The translations under genes were made by a program, and so were the position numbers. Shown in pieces: positions 27,096 through 36,898 of a stretch of 64,000 bases of DNA (the first letter of the stretch is position 1; each line of letters opens with the position of its first letter). Source of the stretch: an uncultured Alphaproteobacteria bacterium (lineage in GTDB: Bacteria; Pseudomonadota; Alphaproteobacteria; HIMB59; GCA-002718135); NCBI GenBank assembly GCA_902567855.1, contig CACFOQ010000003.1, positions 1-64,000 on the forward strand, in the 5' to 3' direction. The notes under the pieces were generated by a model that worked only from the letters and a program-made list of their open reading frames with translations, ran no database searches and had not been told where the DNA came from.

Positions 27096-27741
27096 CAGTA
27101 AAAATTGAGCCTTTAAATTTTATATTTATTTTATACGGAAGTTTTTCATCAGAGTTTTGAAATATTTCTAAATACTCAAGGTCATTCTTATTATGATCAG
27201 CCCATATATTTATATAATTTTTTATTAATACTTTAGTATAATTATTATTTTTGTTAGGCGATAATACATATAACCTTCTCCCATCAATTGTTTTAGAATC
27301 TAAGTTATTTAAAAAAATATTTAAAAAAGATGTCAGGGGATCACTATGGCTCTCTAATCCTAAAAAATTAATTCTTGCAAATTCTTTTTCTTCAGGTTGA
27401 ATTTTTAAATCCATAATTTTATTGTTTTCAAAGACCAGATTAATATTTCTTTGTTTATTTTTAGTTTTCCATTCCTGAATATATTTTTCAGGAACTAAAA
27501 TATCATTTTTTATAATACCACTGGTTTCATAATAACCCCTAAATTTATAAACTAAAGAAAGCGGCCCCTTGCTTTTAAGATTTATAACAGTTGTGTAAGA
27601 GTCTTTTTCTAATTTTAATTGCCAATCTAAATTACCAATAGTGATTCCCTTAGTTTTTACAGCATAATTTTCCTTAAACTCTTTTGCCTCAATGGATTCA
27701 AAGGCAATAAATAAACAAACGAAACTAAAAAGTAACTTCAT
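27082..27741 (-). CDS. DUF3108 periplasmic protein
   Basis: The protein begins with a signal peptide (MKLLFSFVCLFIAFESIEA) if translation starts at ATG 27741; the longer track start (27774) runs into the preceding gene. The rest is beta-rich, with the DUF3108 pattern YAVKTKGITIGNLDWQL...SKGPLSLVYKFRGYYETSGI. Members are exported proteins of unknown activity. It overlaps the glycosyltransferase by 17 bases on the same strand, so they are probably coexpressed, which hints at an envelope role. Confidence 0.8.
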   Translation of the reverse strand: MKLLFSFVCLFIAFESIEAKEFKENYAVKTKGITIGNLDWQLKLEKDSYTTVINLKSKGPLSLVYKFRGYYETSGIIKNDILVPEKYIQEWKTKNKQRNINLVFENNKIMDLKIQPEEKEFARINFLGLESHSDPLTSFLNIFLNNLDSKTIDGRRLYVLSPNKNNNYTKVLIKNYINIWADHNKNDLEYLEIFQNSDEKLPYKINIKFKGSIFTVKKP

Positions 27742-29116
27742 ATATATTAATTGGGATTTTGTTAAACAAGACACTTATTGTGTCTATTTTGTTTATTTTT
27801 TTATTTTTTTTAAGATAATCTAGTTGAGTTTTGTTACCTATAAACAAAAAATCTTCCGAAAAATTTTCATTAAGAGGATTTGACATTTGAAAATGATTAG
27901 AAATTTTATTTTTTGGATTATGTGGCATATACATTTTTATTTTTGATTTTCTAAAAATATATCTTAGATTAGAATAAAGCATTCTATCTTCAACAACCAA
28001 TTTTTTATTATCTTTTAGGTGTTTTTCATCAATTAGTTTTGCAAAAGAAGAGACTCCATTTATTCTATCAAAAAAAGATAGTGAAGAAGATGATGCAATT
28101 AAAAAATAAAAAACTAAACAAAAAATAAAATTAAACAAATTATTAATAAAAATTATTTTTTTTGAAGAATCAAAAACTTGATTAATCATTAAGATAAAAA
28201 AACTAATTAAAGCAACCGCTGCCCAATTAGCATTTGCTCTAACAAGTATGCTTTCTAACAAAACAATTAAAAAAATTGGAACAGAAAAAGACAATAAAAA
28301 CTTTGTTTCAAAGCTAGGTTTAATTTTTTTTATTATAAAAATAAAAATTATAAAAAGCAACGGGCTTAGCATTAATATTTGTGATAAAAGGAATTCAAAC
28401 CCATGAAATAAATTTATTGTTGCTCTATTTAATCCAGCATTTTCTGATGTGTGCATGAGGGTTAACCACCCAACATTGTTATTCCATATAATATTAGGCA
28501 ACAAAACCAAAATCAAAGAACTAATAAATATTAACAAATTATTTTTTTTATTACAGAAAATAAAACGAGTTTTTTTATCTAAAAATATTAATACCAGTAT
28601 AGAGATTAAGAAATATACAGCCGCATATTTTGTTAAAAATGAAATACCAACAAAAATTCCTAAGATACAAAAATTAATTTTTAAGGGATTTTTAATAGAC
28701 TTTAAAAAAAAGAGTAAACTTATTGACCAAAAAAATACCAAAAAAACATCTGTTGATAATAAAAAAGAGGAAAAACTAACTGCGGGCATCAAATAAAACG
28801 ATGCAGCAGTTAATACCGCTTGGTTTTTGTTGTTAAATAGTTCTAAAGATAACAAATAAACAACATATCCAGATATTATATAAAATATAATTGGGATTGT
28901 TTTAATTGTTGCAAATGTATTACCTAAAAAAAAAGTAAAAAAACTTATTATCCAAGCAACAAAAGGAGGCTTTGAATAATAACCAAAATCTAAATTTTGA
29001 GACCAGATCCAATATTGAGCTTCATCACCAAAAAGATCAAAATTTGTAAAGTATATAGCTATTAATTTTATCAGCAAAGATAATGATAAGATAATAAATG
29101 TGCCCTTAATGTACAT
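27725..29116 (-). CDS. GT39/ArnT-type membrane glycosyltransferase
   Basis: This polytopic protein (463 aa, ~10 membrane helices) belongs to the dolichyl-phosphate-mannose/ArnT glycosyltransferase group that uses a polyprenyl-phosphate sugar. The first periplasmic loop has the signature FGDEAQYWIWSQNLDFGYYSKPPFVAWI, with the conserved Asp-Glu pair near residues 29-30. Typical ArnT modifies lipid A with aminoarabinose; no such pathway genes are present, so sugar and acceptor are unknown. It lies two bases from the double-PAP2 gene, suggesting a shared lipid or glycan task. Confidence 0.85.
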   Translation of the reverse strand: MYIKGTFIILSLSLLIKLIAIYFTNFDLFGDEAQYWIWSQNLDFGYYSKPPFVAWIISFFTFFLGNTFATIKTIPIIFYIISGYVVYLLSLELFNNKNQAVLTAASFYLMPAVSFSSFLLSTDVFLVFFWSISLLFFLKSIKNPLKINFCILGIFVGISFLTKYAAVYFLISILVLIFLDKKTRFIFCNKKNNLLIFISSLILVLLPNIIWNNNVGWLTLMHTSENAGLNRATINLFHGFEFLLSQILMLSPLLFIIFIFIIKKIKPSFETKFLLSFSVPIFLIVLLESILVRANANWAAVALISFFILMINQVFDSSKKIIFINNLFNFIFCLVFYFLIASSSSLSFFDRINGVSSFAKLIDEKHLKDNKKLVVEDRMLYSNLRYIFRKSKIKMYMPHNPKNKISNHFQMSNPLNENFSEDFLFIGNKTQLDYLKKNKKINKIDTISVLFNKIPINIYEVTF

Positions 29117-29118
29117 TT

Positions 29119-30438
29119 TTAAAATCTTTTATTATATATTTTAAATTGTGCGAAGCTTAAGAAATAAATTATTAGTCCTGACATTAAAATATCACTGAAA
29201 AAATGCCCACCCTCCGATATTCTTACGGCGCCCAGAATTGTCCCTGACAACAAAGATAGCCAAAAAAACAATCTTTTTTTAGTTATTAAATAAAGGACTA
29301 TTAATGAAAAACCTACGGAAGCATCACCAGAAACAAAAGAACAATTTGCATTACATGCATCGGAATATTGAAACCATGCTGAAAAATTTTCTCCTCCCCC
29401 AAGCTCTAAGATATCATTTGGTCTGGCCCTTCCCCAAAAACCTTTTAACAACAAATTAACAACAATAATTAAATTAAAAAAAACTGAAGAAAAAATAAAA
29501 ACTATATCTTTCAAAATAAACTTAAAACCAAAAAATATATTTTTTACAGGTACATATAATGAAACAATAGGACAAACAAAAATATAGATAATCAACAGTG
29601 GAAGAAATATTTTTCTAACAATAACTGAAGTTAAACTAAAACTCTCAATGAAAAATTTTTGATTTCCTTCATAAAAAAGACCACTAATATAAATATCTAT
29701 ACTGCTTCCAACACTTACATAAAACACAGATATTAAAAAAACAATTATTGATAAAAAAAAGTAATTTGAATTAACCGCTTTAATTTCAAAAATTTTTGAT
29801 TCAATTTTAAACTTTTTAAAAATTAATAAAGTTAATTTTATTCCTATAGATGCAATAACTATACCTCCTATTACATCAGTTAAAAAATGAGCGCCTACTA
29901 TTACTCTACTTAAACCCACAATTAATGCAAAAAAAATATAATAAATTTTAAGTTTGGGGGTAAGCATTGATAAAACAAGGGCAACTATAAAAATTGTTGA
30001 TGTATGGCCAGAAGGAAAAGAGTGCAAAGAAGATTCTAAACTAAAAAATTCAAATCCAAATAAGTCACTTTTTGAAGAGTAACTCGGTCTTGGCCTACCA
30101 ATAATATGCTTTATTAATTGAGTTAAAGCACCAGTTAATAATGTGGCTGTAAAGAAAAAAATAAAAAAAGTTTTTAAATTTTGAATAAATTTATTTTTTA
30201 TTATAGATTTAGATAAAAAATAACTAATTAAAAAACCTAAAATAGAAATAACAAAAAACCATAGTGAATCCCCTATTTCAGTAATATTAACAAAAAATTT
30301 TTTTAAATAAATATTGTTCAAAGAACCAATATATTCATAAAATAAGCTATAGATCTTTATATCTGTATTTCCTAAAATGAAAATATGTATCAACAAAAGA
30401 GCTATAATTATTAACTCAATTTTTATTTTTTTTATCAC
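29119..30438 (-). CDS. Tandem (double) PAP2 phosphatase-superfamily membrane protein
   Basis: Two PAP2 cores are fused in 439 aa with ~12 hydrophobic helices. The first (residues ~60-200) is intact: HIIGRPRP, PSGHTSTIF and SRVIVGAHFLTDVIGG give all three catalytic motifs. The second (~330-439) has GFWGRARP, then CSFVSGDASVGFS, where the catalytic SGH is SGD, and VRISEGGHFFSD with R and H kept. It may thus carry one active and one altered site. Such enzymes dephosphorylate undecaprenyl pyrophosphate, lipid A or phosphatidyl lipids; the substrate is not readable. Confidence 0.87.
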   Translation of the reverse strand: MIKKIKIELIIIALLLIHIFILGNTDIKIYSLFYEYIGSLNNIYLKKFFVNITEIGDSLWFFVISILGFLISYFLSKSIIKNKFIQNLKTFFIFFFTATLLTGALTQLIKHIIGRPRPSYSSKSDLFGFEFFSLESSLHSFPSGHTSTIFIVALVLSMLTPKLKIYYIFFALIVGLSRVIVGAHFLTDVIGGIVIASIGIKLTLLIFKKFKIESKIFEIKAVNSNYFFLSIIVFLISVFYVSVGSSIDIYISGLFYEGNQKFFIESFSLTSVIVRKIFLPLLIIYIFVCPIVSLYVPVKNIFFGFKFILKDIVFIFSSVFFNLIIVVNLLLKGFWGRARPNDILELGGGENFSAWFQYSDACNANCSFVSGDASVGFSLIVLYLITKKRLFFWLSLLSGTILGAVRISEGGHFFSDILMSGLIIYFLSFAQFKIYNKRF

Positions 30439-30476
30439 GCCTGATGGTTAGGCAATGTTTTTTTAAAAATCAATTA

Positions 30477-31790
30477 CTAAAGAATAAATTTTGAAAGATC
30501 CTGGCTTTTAATAAGCTCTCCCAGGTTTTTTTCTACATATTCTGTATCTATATTTATGCTTGTAGGCCCAATATCTGAGGCAGTGAAACTAATTTCTTCT
30601 AATAGTTTTTCCATTATTGTATGAAGTCTTCTTGCTCCAATATTTTCTACATTTTGATTTATCTCTGTAGCTAATTCAGCAATTTTATTTATACCGTTAT
30701 CATCAAAAATTAAGTTCACTTTTTCTGTACCCAATAAGCCAACATATTGTTTTATTAAGCTGTTTTGAGTTTCAGTAAGTATAAGTTTAAAATCTTCTTT
30801 TGACAAAGAATCTAACTCTACTCTAATTGGAAGTCTTCCTTGAAGTTCAGGTAGCATATCAGAGGGCTTTGATAAATGAAAGGCCCCAGATGCAATAAAC
30901 AAAATATAATCAGTTTTAACTGTTCCATGTTTGGTAGCAACAGTTGTTCCTTCAATTAGTGGAAGAAGATCTCTTTGTACCCCTTCCCTCGATACATCCC
31001 CAGACCTTTTGTCATTTCTAGAGGTAATTTTATCTATTTCATCAATGAAGACAATACCGTTTTGTTCAACCTCTTGTAGAGCATTCTTAATAATTTTATC
31101 ATTGTCTAATAATTTTTCTGTTTCTTCTTGAAGTAAAAAGGCATGAGATTCTTCCACTGTCATTTTTTTATTTTTTTTAGGTTGTGGAAATGATTTTCCT
31201 AAAACATCTCCAAGGTTAATCATTCCCATTTGAGAGCCAGGCATCCCTGGTATATCCATTGTTGGCATATTAAAAGAGTTGCTTGCAGCGATTGCTATTT
31301 CAACTTCTTTTTCATTTAATTCACCGCCTCTTAGTTTTTTTCTAAAACTTTCTCTAGTTGCTGGACTAGAAGATTTTGATACCAAAACATCCAATATTCT
31401 TTCTTCAGCATTTTTTTCAGCTTTCGCCTTAACTTCTATTCCCATTTGAATTTTTGTTTGGTTGATACTAATTTCAACAAGATCTCTAATTATTTGCTCA
31501 ACATCTCTTCCAACATATCCAACTTCAGTAAATTTTGTAGCTTCTACTTTTATAAAAGGGGCGTTTGCAAGTTTTGCTAATCTTCTAGATATTTCAGTTT
31601 TGCCACACCCTGTAGGACCAACCATTAAAATATTTTTTGGAAGTATTTCTTCTTTTAGATTTTCAGGTAATTGTTTTCTTCTCCATCTATTTCTTAAAGC
31701 AACTGCTACAGCTTTTTTTGCATTTTTTTGACCAATGATAAATTTATCTAATTCAGAAACAATTTCTCTAGGACTAAAACTTGATTCCAT
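30477..31790 (-). CDS. hslU: HslU ATPase of the HslUV protease
   Basis: HslU is the AAA+ unfoldase that feeds HslV. The N-terminus [34 protein letters not shown] is diagnostic, with Walker [10 protein letters not shown] (~58-66) and Walker B FIDEIDKI after the I domain (~110-245). The C-terminal SKFIL docks into HslV. Length 437 aa. It follows hslV by one base, the usual hslVU operon. Confidence 0.97.
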   Translation of the reverse strand: MESSFSPREIVSELDKFIIGQKNAKKAVAVALRNRWRRKQLPENLKEEILPKNILMVGPTGCGKTEISRRLAKLANAPFIKVEATKFTEVGYVGRDVEQIIRDLVEISINQTKIQMGIEVKAKAEKNAEERILDVLVSKSSSPATRESFRKKLRGGELNEKEVEIAIAASNSFNMPTMDIPGMPGSQMGMINLGDVLGKSFPQPKKNKKMTVEESHAFLLQEETEKLLDNDKIIKNALQEVEQNGIVFIDEIDKITSRNDKRSGDVSREGVQRDLLPLIEGTTVATKHGTVKTDYILFIASGAFHLSKPSDMLPELQGRLPIRVELDSLSKEDFKLILTETQNSLIKQYVGLLGTEKVNLIFDDNGINKIAELATEINQNVENIGARRLHTIMEKLLEEISFTASDIGPTSINIDTEYVEKNLGELIKSQDLSKFIL

Positions 31791-31791
31791 T

Positions 31792-32340
31792 TTATAAATT
31801 TATTTCTTCAATTACAATGTTGTGATTAGTATATATGCATACATCAGCAGCAATATTTAAAGATTCTTTGGCAACCTCTTTTGCTGAAAGATTTGTGTTT
31901 TTTATTAATGCTTTTGCTGCACTAAGTGCGTAAGGACCACCTGAACCTATGGCCAATATACCATCATCAGTTTCTATAACATCACCAGTCCCAGAAAGCA
32001 GAAGACTAACATCTTTATCGGCTACGATCATCATGGCTTCTAATCTACGTAAATATCTATCTGTTCTCCAATCTTTAGCTAATTCTACACAAGCTCTTTT
32101 GAGTTGACCCTTATATTGATCTAATTTTGCTTCTAATCTTTCAAATAAAGCAAAAGCATCTGCTGTAGATCCAGCAAACCCAGCTATGACAGCATTATCA
32201 ACTCCTAATCGTCTTACTTTTTTTACATTCGCCTTCATTACTGTATTTCCAAGACTTGCTTGTCCGTCTCCTGCAATTACAACTGATTTGTCTTTGCGAA
32301 TACCAACTATAGTTGTTGATTTTATTAAGTTTTTTGCCAT
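31792..32340 (-). CDS. hslV: HslV protease subunit
   Basis: HslV is the N-terminal-nucleophile threonine peptidase of the HslUV complex. [19 protein letters not shown] contains the presumed catalytic Thr exposed after loss of an eight-residue propeptide (MAKNLIKS), followed by [18 protein letters not shown] and [18 protein letters not shown]. The length of 182 aa is standard. It is transcribed away from hisB, with a 93-base spacer for the two promoters. Confidence 0.97.
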   Translation of the reverse strand: MAKNLIKSTTIVGIRKDKSVVIAGDGQASLGNTVMKANVKKVRRLGVDNAVIAGFAGSTADAFALFERLEAKLDQYKGQLKRACVELAKDWRTDRYLRRLEAMMIVADKDVSLLLSGTGDVIETDDGILAIGSGGPYALSAAKALIKNTNLSAKEVAKESLNIAADVCIYTNHNIVIEEINL

Positions 32341-32433
32341 TAATTACCCAATCTTATAGATGGTTATTTAAATTATTTTATCAAGTAATTGAACTGGAAT
32401 ATAATAACATTCGCTGATAAAGAGCATTTTATT

Positions 32434-33021
32434 ATGAGAACAGCGAGCATAGAAAGAAATACAAAAGAAACTAAAATTTCTTGTTCAGTTAATATTGATG
32501 GAGCAGGCAAATCAGAAATTTCCACTGGAATAGGTTTTTTTGATCATATGCTTGAGATCGTATCACACCACAGCTTAATTGATATAAGCATAAAAGCAGA
32601 TGGAGATATACATGTAGACCTACATCACACAGTTGAAGATGTTGGATACTCTCTTTCTCAATCAATTCTAAAAGCACTTGATAAAAAATTAGGCATTAAA
32701 AGATACGGTTTTTACTACATCCCAATGGATGAGTGTTTATCAAGATGTGTTTTAGATTTTTCTGGAAGACCTGAGCTGGTTTGGAAAGTCAATCTAGATT
32801 TAGAAAAAGTTGGAGAAATGGATACAGAACTATTCCATGAATTTTTTAAAGCGTTTTCAAATGAAGCTAAATGCAATTTGCATATTGAAAACTTATACGG
32901 AAAAAATAATCACCATATAATTGAATCATGTTTTAAGGCTTTTGCTAGAAGTTTAAGAATTGCCGTTGAAATCGATGAAAAAATTAAAGACATAATTCCT
33001 TCATCAAAGGGTGTTATTTAA
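32434..33021 (+). CDS. hisB: Imidazoleglycerol-phosphate dehydratase
   Basis: HisB removes water from IGP in histidine synthesis. The metal-site motifs are GFFDHMLEIVSHHS and DLHHTVEDVG; CVLDFSGRPELVW and the mirrored FHEFFKAFSNEAKCNLHI...NNHHIIESCFKAFARSL complete the fold. Starting at ATG 32434 gives 195 aa, the usual size for the monofunctional enzyme; the track start at 32389 adds an unlikely 15 residues. It is first in a his operon but lies apart from hisG/hisD. Confidence 0.96.
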   Translation: MRTASIERNTKETKISCSVNIDGAGKSEISTGIGFFDHMLEIVSHHSLIDISIKADGDIHVDLHHTVEDVGYSLSQSILKALDKKLGIKRYGFYYIPMDECLSRCVLDFSGRPELVWKVNLDLEKVGEMDTELFHEFFKAFSNEAKCNLHIENLYGKNNHHIIESCFKAFARSLRIAVEIDEKIKDIIPSSKGVI

Positions 33022-33028
33022 CTTTTTA

Positions 33029-33664
33029 ATGAAAAAAAAGGTAGCTATAATTGATTACGGTTTGGGAAACATTGTATCTGCCCAACAGTCTTTTATAAAA
33101 GACGCAAAGGAACACAACCTAAATGTTGATGTTGTTATTACAAATGATGTAGAAACAATAAACAGCTCTACCCATATTGTTCTTCCGGGACAAGGGGCTT
33201 TTAAGTCATGCATTGAAGGCCTAAAGTCCATTGATGGAATGATTGATTCTCTTGAAAAAAATGTATTAAATAAAAAAAAACCATTTTTGGGTATATGTGT
33301 TGGTATGCAACTTCTTGCTGAGGAGGGCAGAGAAAATGGAAATCATGATGGTTTGGGTTGGATAAAGGGTTCTACAAAGAAATTAAAACCAAGCAATTTA
33401 AAACTTCCTCATATGGGGTGGAATAATGTTAATGTTATAAATAAAAATTTTGATATGGATTTTCCTATAGATAATCTAGATTTTTATTTTGTTCATAGTT
33501 ACTACTTTGATTGTTTTGATAAAAAAAATATTATTGCAACAACAGATTATGATCTGAATTTTCCTTCTATAGTAGGTAAAGAAAATATATATGGTGTTCA
33601 ATTTCATCCTGAAAAAAGCTCAAACCAAGGACTAAGATTAATTAATAGTTTTTTAAAATTATGA
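33029..33664 (+). CDS. hisH: Imidazole glycerol phosphate synthase, glutaminase subunit
   Basis: HisH releases ammonia from glutamine for HisF. The class I amidotransferase triad is visible: nucleophilic Cys in FLGICVGMQLL, His and Glu in VQFHPEKSS; IIDYGLGNIVS opens the protein and LPHMGWN follows. ATG 33029, seven bases after hisB, is preferred over the GTG at 33011 because it matches the usual MKKKVAIIDYG start. It overlaps the GNAT gene by four bases. Confidence 0.96.
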   Translation: MKKKVAIIDYGLGNIVSAQQSFIKDAKEHNLNVDVVITNDVETINSSTHIVLPGQGAFKSCIEGLKSIDGMIDSLEKNVLNKKKPFLGICVGMQLLAEEGRENGNHDGLGWIKGSTKKLKPSNLKLPHMGWNNVNVINKNFDMDFPIDNLDFYFVHSYYFDCFDKKNIIATTDYDLNFPSIVGKENIYGVQFHPEKSSNQGLRLINSFLKL

Positions 33665-34197
33665 CAACAAAACCTCAAAAAAAAATTACAATTAAAACCG
33701 AGATATTAAAATCAGTTTCTGAAGAAGATCTTGCCGATTTATGCAATATTACTGAAGAGGCTATTAAAGCAGGAGGTGGCTTTGGTTGGATAAAAGTACC
33801 CCCAAGAGAAGTGTTAAATAAATATTGGAAAGGGCTTGTTGTGGTGCAAAACAGAATATTAATTGTTGGTAGACTCAATGAAGCCATAGCAGGAACATTG
33901 CAGTTAGCTCTGCAACCAACAAATAATGAGGCACAAAAAAAAATAATCAATGTCTCTTCTCATTTTGTAGCACCTTGGGCCAGAGGTTATGGTCTTGCTA
34001 AAAATATGATAGATTATGCGGAAAATACTGCAAAAGAAAAAGGAGCATCTTGTGTTCAGCTTGATATTCGTGAAACACAAGAAGCAGCAATACAACTATT
34101 TAAATCTAAAGGATATGAACAATGGGGATCTAATCCAAGTTATGCAATCGTGGAAGGCAAAACTATTTCAGGTTTATATTTTTATAAAAATATTTAG
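33661..34197 (+). CDS. GNAT-family N-acetyltransferase in the his operon
   Basis: This 178-aa acetyltransferase-fold protein has the acetyl-CoA region VSSHFVAPWARGYGLAKNMIDYAENTAKEKGASCVQLDIRETQEAAIQLFKSKGYEQWG, the classic GNAT motifs A and B. It sits in frame-coupled order between hisH and hisA (four-base overlap before, one-base after), so it is cotranscribed with histidine genes. A role in histidine metabolism is plausible but its substrate is unknown; I know of no essential GNAT step in the pathway. Confidence 0.86.
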   Translation: MTTKPQKKITIKTEILKSVSEEDLADLCNITEEAIKAGGGFGWIKVPPREVLNKYWKGLVVVQNRILIVGRLNEAIAGTLQLALQPTNNEAQKKIINVSSHFVAPWARGYGLAKNMIDYAENTAKEKGASCVQLDIRETQEAAIQLFKSKGYEQWGSNPSYAIVEGKTISGLYFYKNI

Positions 34198-34934
34198 TGA
34201 AATTTATTCCAGCAATTGACCTTAAAGATAACAAGTGTGTTAGACTTAAGAGGGGCAAGGAAGAAAACCTAACTATTTTTAATGATGATCCAGTTAATCA
34301 AGCTATGTTTTTTGAAAAAAATGGATGTGAAAGAATTCATATTGTTGATTTAGACGGAGCCTTTGGGAGAGCAGAGGTAAATAAAAAAACTATTCTTAAT
34401 ATAAGAAAAAATACAAAATTAGAAATCGAACTTGGTGGAGGCCTAAAGAATGAAAAGGACTTAGATTTTTGGATTAATCAAGGTATAGATTTTTTAATTG
34501 TAGGCTCCTTGGCCGTTAATAATAAAATATTAATAAAAGAAATATCTAAAAAACTTAAAAACAAATTATATGTTGCTCTAGATGTTTTGCATAAGCATAT
34601 TATGATTAAAGGCTGGGTTGAAAGTTCACAAGTTACCATTGATCAAGTTTTGAAAGATTATGAACCTACTGACATTAAAGGTTTTATATTAACAGACGTT
34701 GATAGAGATGGAATGCTTGAAGGTTTAAATGTTGACTTAATCAAAGAAAATATTCTTAAAACCAATAAAAATATTATTGTTGGTGGAGGATTATCAAACT
34801 ATGATGATCTTATTAATTTAAAAAAAATTTCATCTTCAAACTTAGAGGGAGTTATTGCTGGGAAATCTTTTTATTCAGGAAATATTGAGATTACCAAAGC
34901 AATAAAGATACTTGAAAACAATGCTCAAAACTAG
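34197..34934 (+). CDS. hisA: ProFAR isomerase HisA
   Basis: HisA isomerises ProFAR to PRFAR by an Amadori rearrangement in a TIM barrel. [19 protein letters not shown] carries the first catalytic Asp (AID), and [16 protein letters not shown] the second (TDVDRDG); [12 protein letters not shown] and [13 protein letters not shown] are the phosphate-binding loops. Length 245 aa. It starts with GTG overlapping the previous stop by one base. Confidence 0.96.
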   Translation: MKFIPAIDLKDNKCVRLKRGKEENLTIFNDDPVNQAMFFEKNGCERIHIVDLDGAFGRAEVNKKTILNIRKNTKLEIELGGGLKNEKDLDFWINQGIDFLIVGSLAVNNKILIKEISKKLKNKLYVALDVLHKHIMIKGWVESSQVTIDQVLKDYEPTDIKGFILTDVDRDGMLEGLNVDLIKENILKTNKNIIVGGGLSNYDDLINLKKISSSNLEGVIAGKSFYSGNIEITKAIKILENNAQN

Positions 34935-35679
34935 AATAATACCGTGTTTAGATGTTAAAAACGGCAGAGTAGTCAAAGGAATAAATTTTTTGGATTTGAT
35001 TGATGCGGGAGACCCTGTAGAACAAGCAAAAGTATACTCTGAAGTAGGTGCAGACGAGATCTGTTTTCTAGATATTAGCGCTTCAATTGAAAAAAGAAAA
35101 ACTATGATAAATATTGTAGCCAAAACAGCAGAACATGTCTTTATACCTCTGACAGTTGGTGGGGGTATTAATGAAATTGAAGATATTAGAGCATTACTTA
35201 AATCTGGGGCTGATAAAGTTTCAATTAATACAGCTGCTATTCTTAATGAAAATTTAATCAAAGATTCATCACAAAGATTTGGTAGTCAGTGCATAGTAGC
35301 TGCCGTAGATGCAAAAAAACAAGATAATGACTGGATTGTTTATTCTCATGGAGGAACCAAAAATACGGGTATAAAAGTTTTTCAGTGGCTTGAAAAACTT
35401 CAACAGTTAGGAGCAGGAGAAATTTTATTAACCTCCATGGATAGAGATGGTACAAAAAATGGATTTGATTTAGAATTATTAAGAAAGTCTACCGACTTAT
35501 TAACCATCCCAGTTATTGCTAGCGGAGGGGTTGGCAATCTTACACATTTTGAAGAGGGGGTTACAAAAGGAGGAGCTAGTGCACTTTTGGCTGCATCTGT
35601 TTTTCATTTTGCAGAATTTAGTATAAAAGAAGTTAAAAAATTTTTAGATGATAAAAAAATACCAGTTAGGATCAATTAA
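34921..35679 (+). CDS. hisF: Imidazole glycerol phosphate synthase, cyclase subunit
   Basis: HisF cyclises PRFAR with HisH-supplied ammonia to IGP and [27 protein letters not shown] carries catalytic Asp (CLD), and [15 protein letters not shown] the second (SMDRDG); [12 protein letters not shown] and [14 protein letters not shown] bind phosphate. ATG 34921 is preferred over TTG 34912. It overlaps hisA by 14 bases and abuts hisE. Confidence 0.97.
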   Translation: MLKTRIIPCLDVKNGRVVKGINFLDLIDAGDPVEQAKVYSEVGADEICFLDISASIEKRKTMINIVAKTAEHVFIPLTVGGGINEIEDIRALLKSGADKVSINTAAILNENLIKDSSQRFGSQCIVAAVDAKKQDNDWIVYSHGGTKNTGIKVFQWLEKLQQLGAGEILLTSMDRDGTKNGFDLELLRKSTDLLTIPVIASGGVGNLTHFEEGVTKGGASALLAASVFHFAEFSIKEVKKFLDDKKIPVRIN

Positions 35680-35982
35680 ATGAAAGAGGAAGTATATTTT
35701 TTGCAAGAACTTTTTTACACAATTCAAAAAAAATCTAAAAGTAAAGAAAAAAAATCTTATACAAAAGCATTATTAAAAAGTGGAAAAAACAAAATTGCTC
35801 AAAAAGTTAGTGAAGAAAGTTCAGAGCTAATTATTGATTATTTAAATGGATCTAAAAAAAGAACAATAGAAGAAGCCTCAGATTTAATTTATCATCTTTT
35901 TGTTTTGCTGCATTCTAAAAATATAAAACTTGAAGATATAAAAAAAGAATTAAAAAATAGAAGCAATGTACGACGAAAATAA
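35680..35982 (+). CDS. hisE: Phosphoribosyl-ATP pyrophosphatase
   Basis: HisE removes pyrophosphate from PR-ATP, the second step of histidine synthesis. The short all-helical protein (100 aa) has the MazG-like pattern KVSEESSELIIDYLNG...EEASDLIYHLFVLL with paired acidic residues that bind Mg2+. The ATG directly follows the hisF stop. HisI, fused to HisE in enterobacteria, is separate here and encoded at 59.8 kb. Confidence 0.94.
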   Translation: MKEEVYFLQELFYTIQKKSKSKEKKSYTKALLKSGKNKIAQKVSEESSELIIDYLNGSKKRTIEEASDLIYHLFVLLHSKNIKLEDIKKELKNRSNVRRK

Positions 35983-36316
35983 TATTTTTGCTAAAATTTT
36001 AAGAAAAGAAATACCGTGTAAGCCAATATATGAGGATGATAAGGTATTTTTTTTTAACGACATAAATCCTCAAGCCAAAATACATATTTTGGCAATACCC
36101 AAAATGTCAGTAACTGATTATAATGACTTTATATCAAAAGCTGACAATGAAATGATAAAATATTTTTTTGATAAAATTAATGAAATTGCAAAAAAGCATG
36201 GATTACTTGATAGTGGATTTAGGCTTGTAACAAACAACGGCAGAGATGCCAATCAGGAGGTTCCTCATTTTCATATTCATATTTTAGGTGGAGAAAATTT
36301 AAAAGGAATAAAATAA
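35966..36316 (+). CDS. HIT-family (HinT-like) nucleotide hydrolase
   Basis: The triad VPHFHIHILGG (HxHxHxx) near residues 97-107 marks a histidine triad protein; FAKILRKEIPCKPIYEDDKVFFFNDINPQAKIHILAIPK is the usual N-terminus. HinT enzymes split nucleoside phosphoramidates such as AMP-lysine. The length of 116 aa is normal. It overlaps hisE by 17 bases, a common alphaproteobacterial arrangement, and converges with the BON lipoprotein with no spacer. Confidence 0.94.
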   Translation: MYDENNIFAKILRKEIPCKPIYEDDKVFFFNDINPQAKIHILAIPKMSVTDYNDFISKADNEMIKYFFDKINEIAKKHGLLDSGFRLVTNNGRDANQEVPHFHIHILGGENLKGIK

Positions 36317-36898
36317 TTACTCTTTTATAACCACATAATTAACTATTTCTTTTACCCCCTTAATAGTTTTTGTAACCTCAATTATTTGATCTAATTGTTC
36401 TGGTCTGCTTGTAATACCTGCTATATAAACTTTACCCTTAATTGTTTCAAAATTATAACTTAGAGCTCTTAAGCCAATTGTTTTAGCAGCCATACCTTTA
36501 ACCTGAGTTGTAATCCATAAATCATTTGCATATTCTTTTATTGTGGTTTTACTTCCTATCTCAATTTCATTTATGACCTCTCTAACCCCATCAACTTCCC
36601 AAACTTTTCTTACAGCTTCAATTCTTATTTCTTGCGTATCAACTATTCCAGTTAAAAGCACTCTTCCTTCAATAACACTTGTGTTAACATTAACAAAAAG
36701 ATTGGTACTTGAGCTTAATAGATTTGAAGAAATATTAATTTTTATAGTTGCATCATCAACAACGGTTCCTAGTGTTCTATCTCCTTCAGCAACAACCATA
36801 GTAGTAGCTCCTCCGCTTGCAAGAACACCGCCTGGCGAACAACTATATAGAGTTGACAAACTAAATAATATGAAAACTGAGAAGAGTATTTTAATCAT
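36317..36898 (-). CDS. BON-domain lipoprotein (DolP/YraP-like)
   Basis: This outer-membrane lipoprotein candidate has signal and lipobox ILFSVFILFSLSTLYSCSPGG (modified Cys ~20) and two BON domains: about 47-115 (DDATIKINISSNLLSS...VNTSVIEGRVLLTGIVD) and about 120-190 (DLWITTQVKGMA...TIKGKVYIAGI). DolP in E. coli is a double-BON lipoprotein next to the rsmI/lpoA region; here it overlaps rsmI by eight bases, supporting orthology. DolP acts in outer-membrane integrity; that is inferred here. Confidence 0.88.
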   Translation of the reverse strand: MIKILFSVFILFSLSTLYSCSPGGVLASGGATTMVVAEGDRTLGTVVDDATIKINISSNLLSSSTNLFVNVNTSVIEGRVLLTGIVDTQEIRIEAVRKVWEVDGVREVINEIEIGSKTTIKEYANDLWITTQVKGMAAKTIGLRALSYNFETIKGKVYIAGITSRPEQLDQIIEVTKTIKGVKEIVNYVVIKE

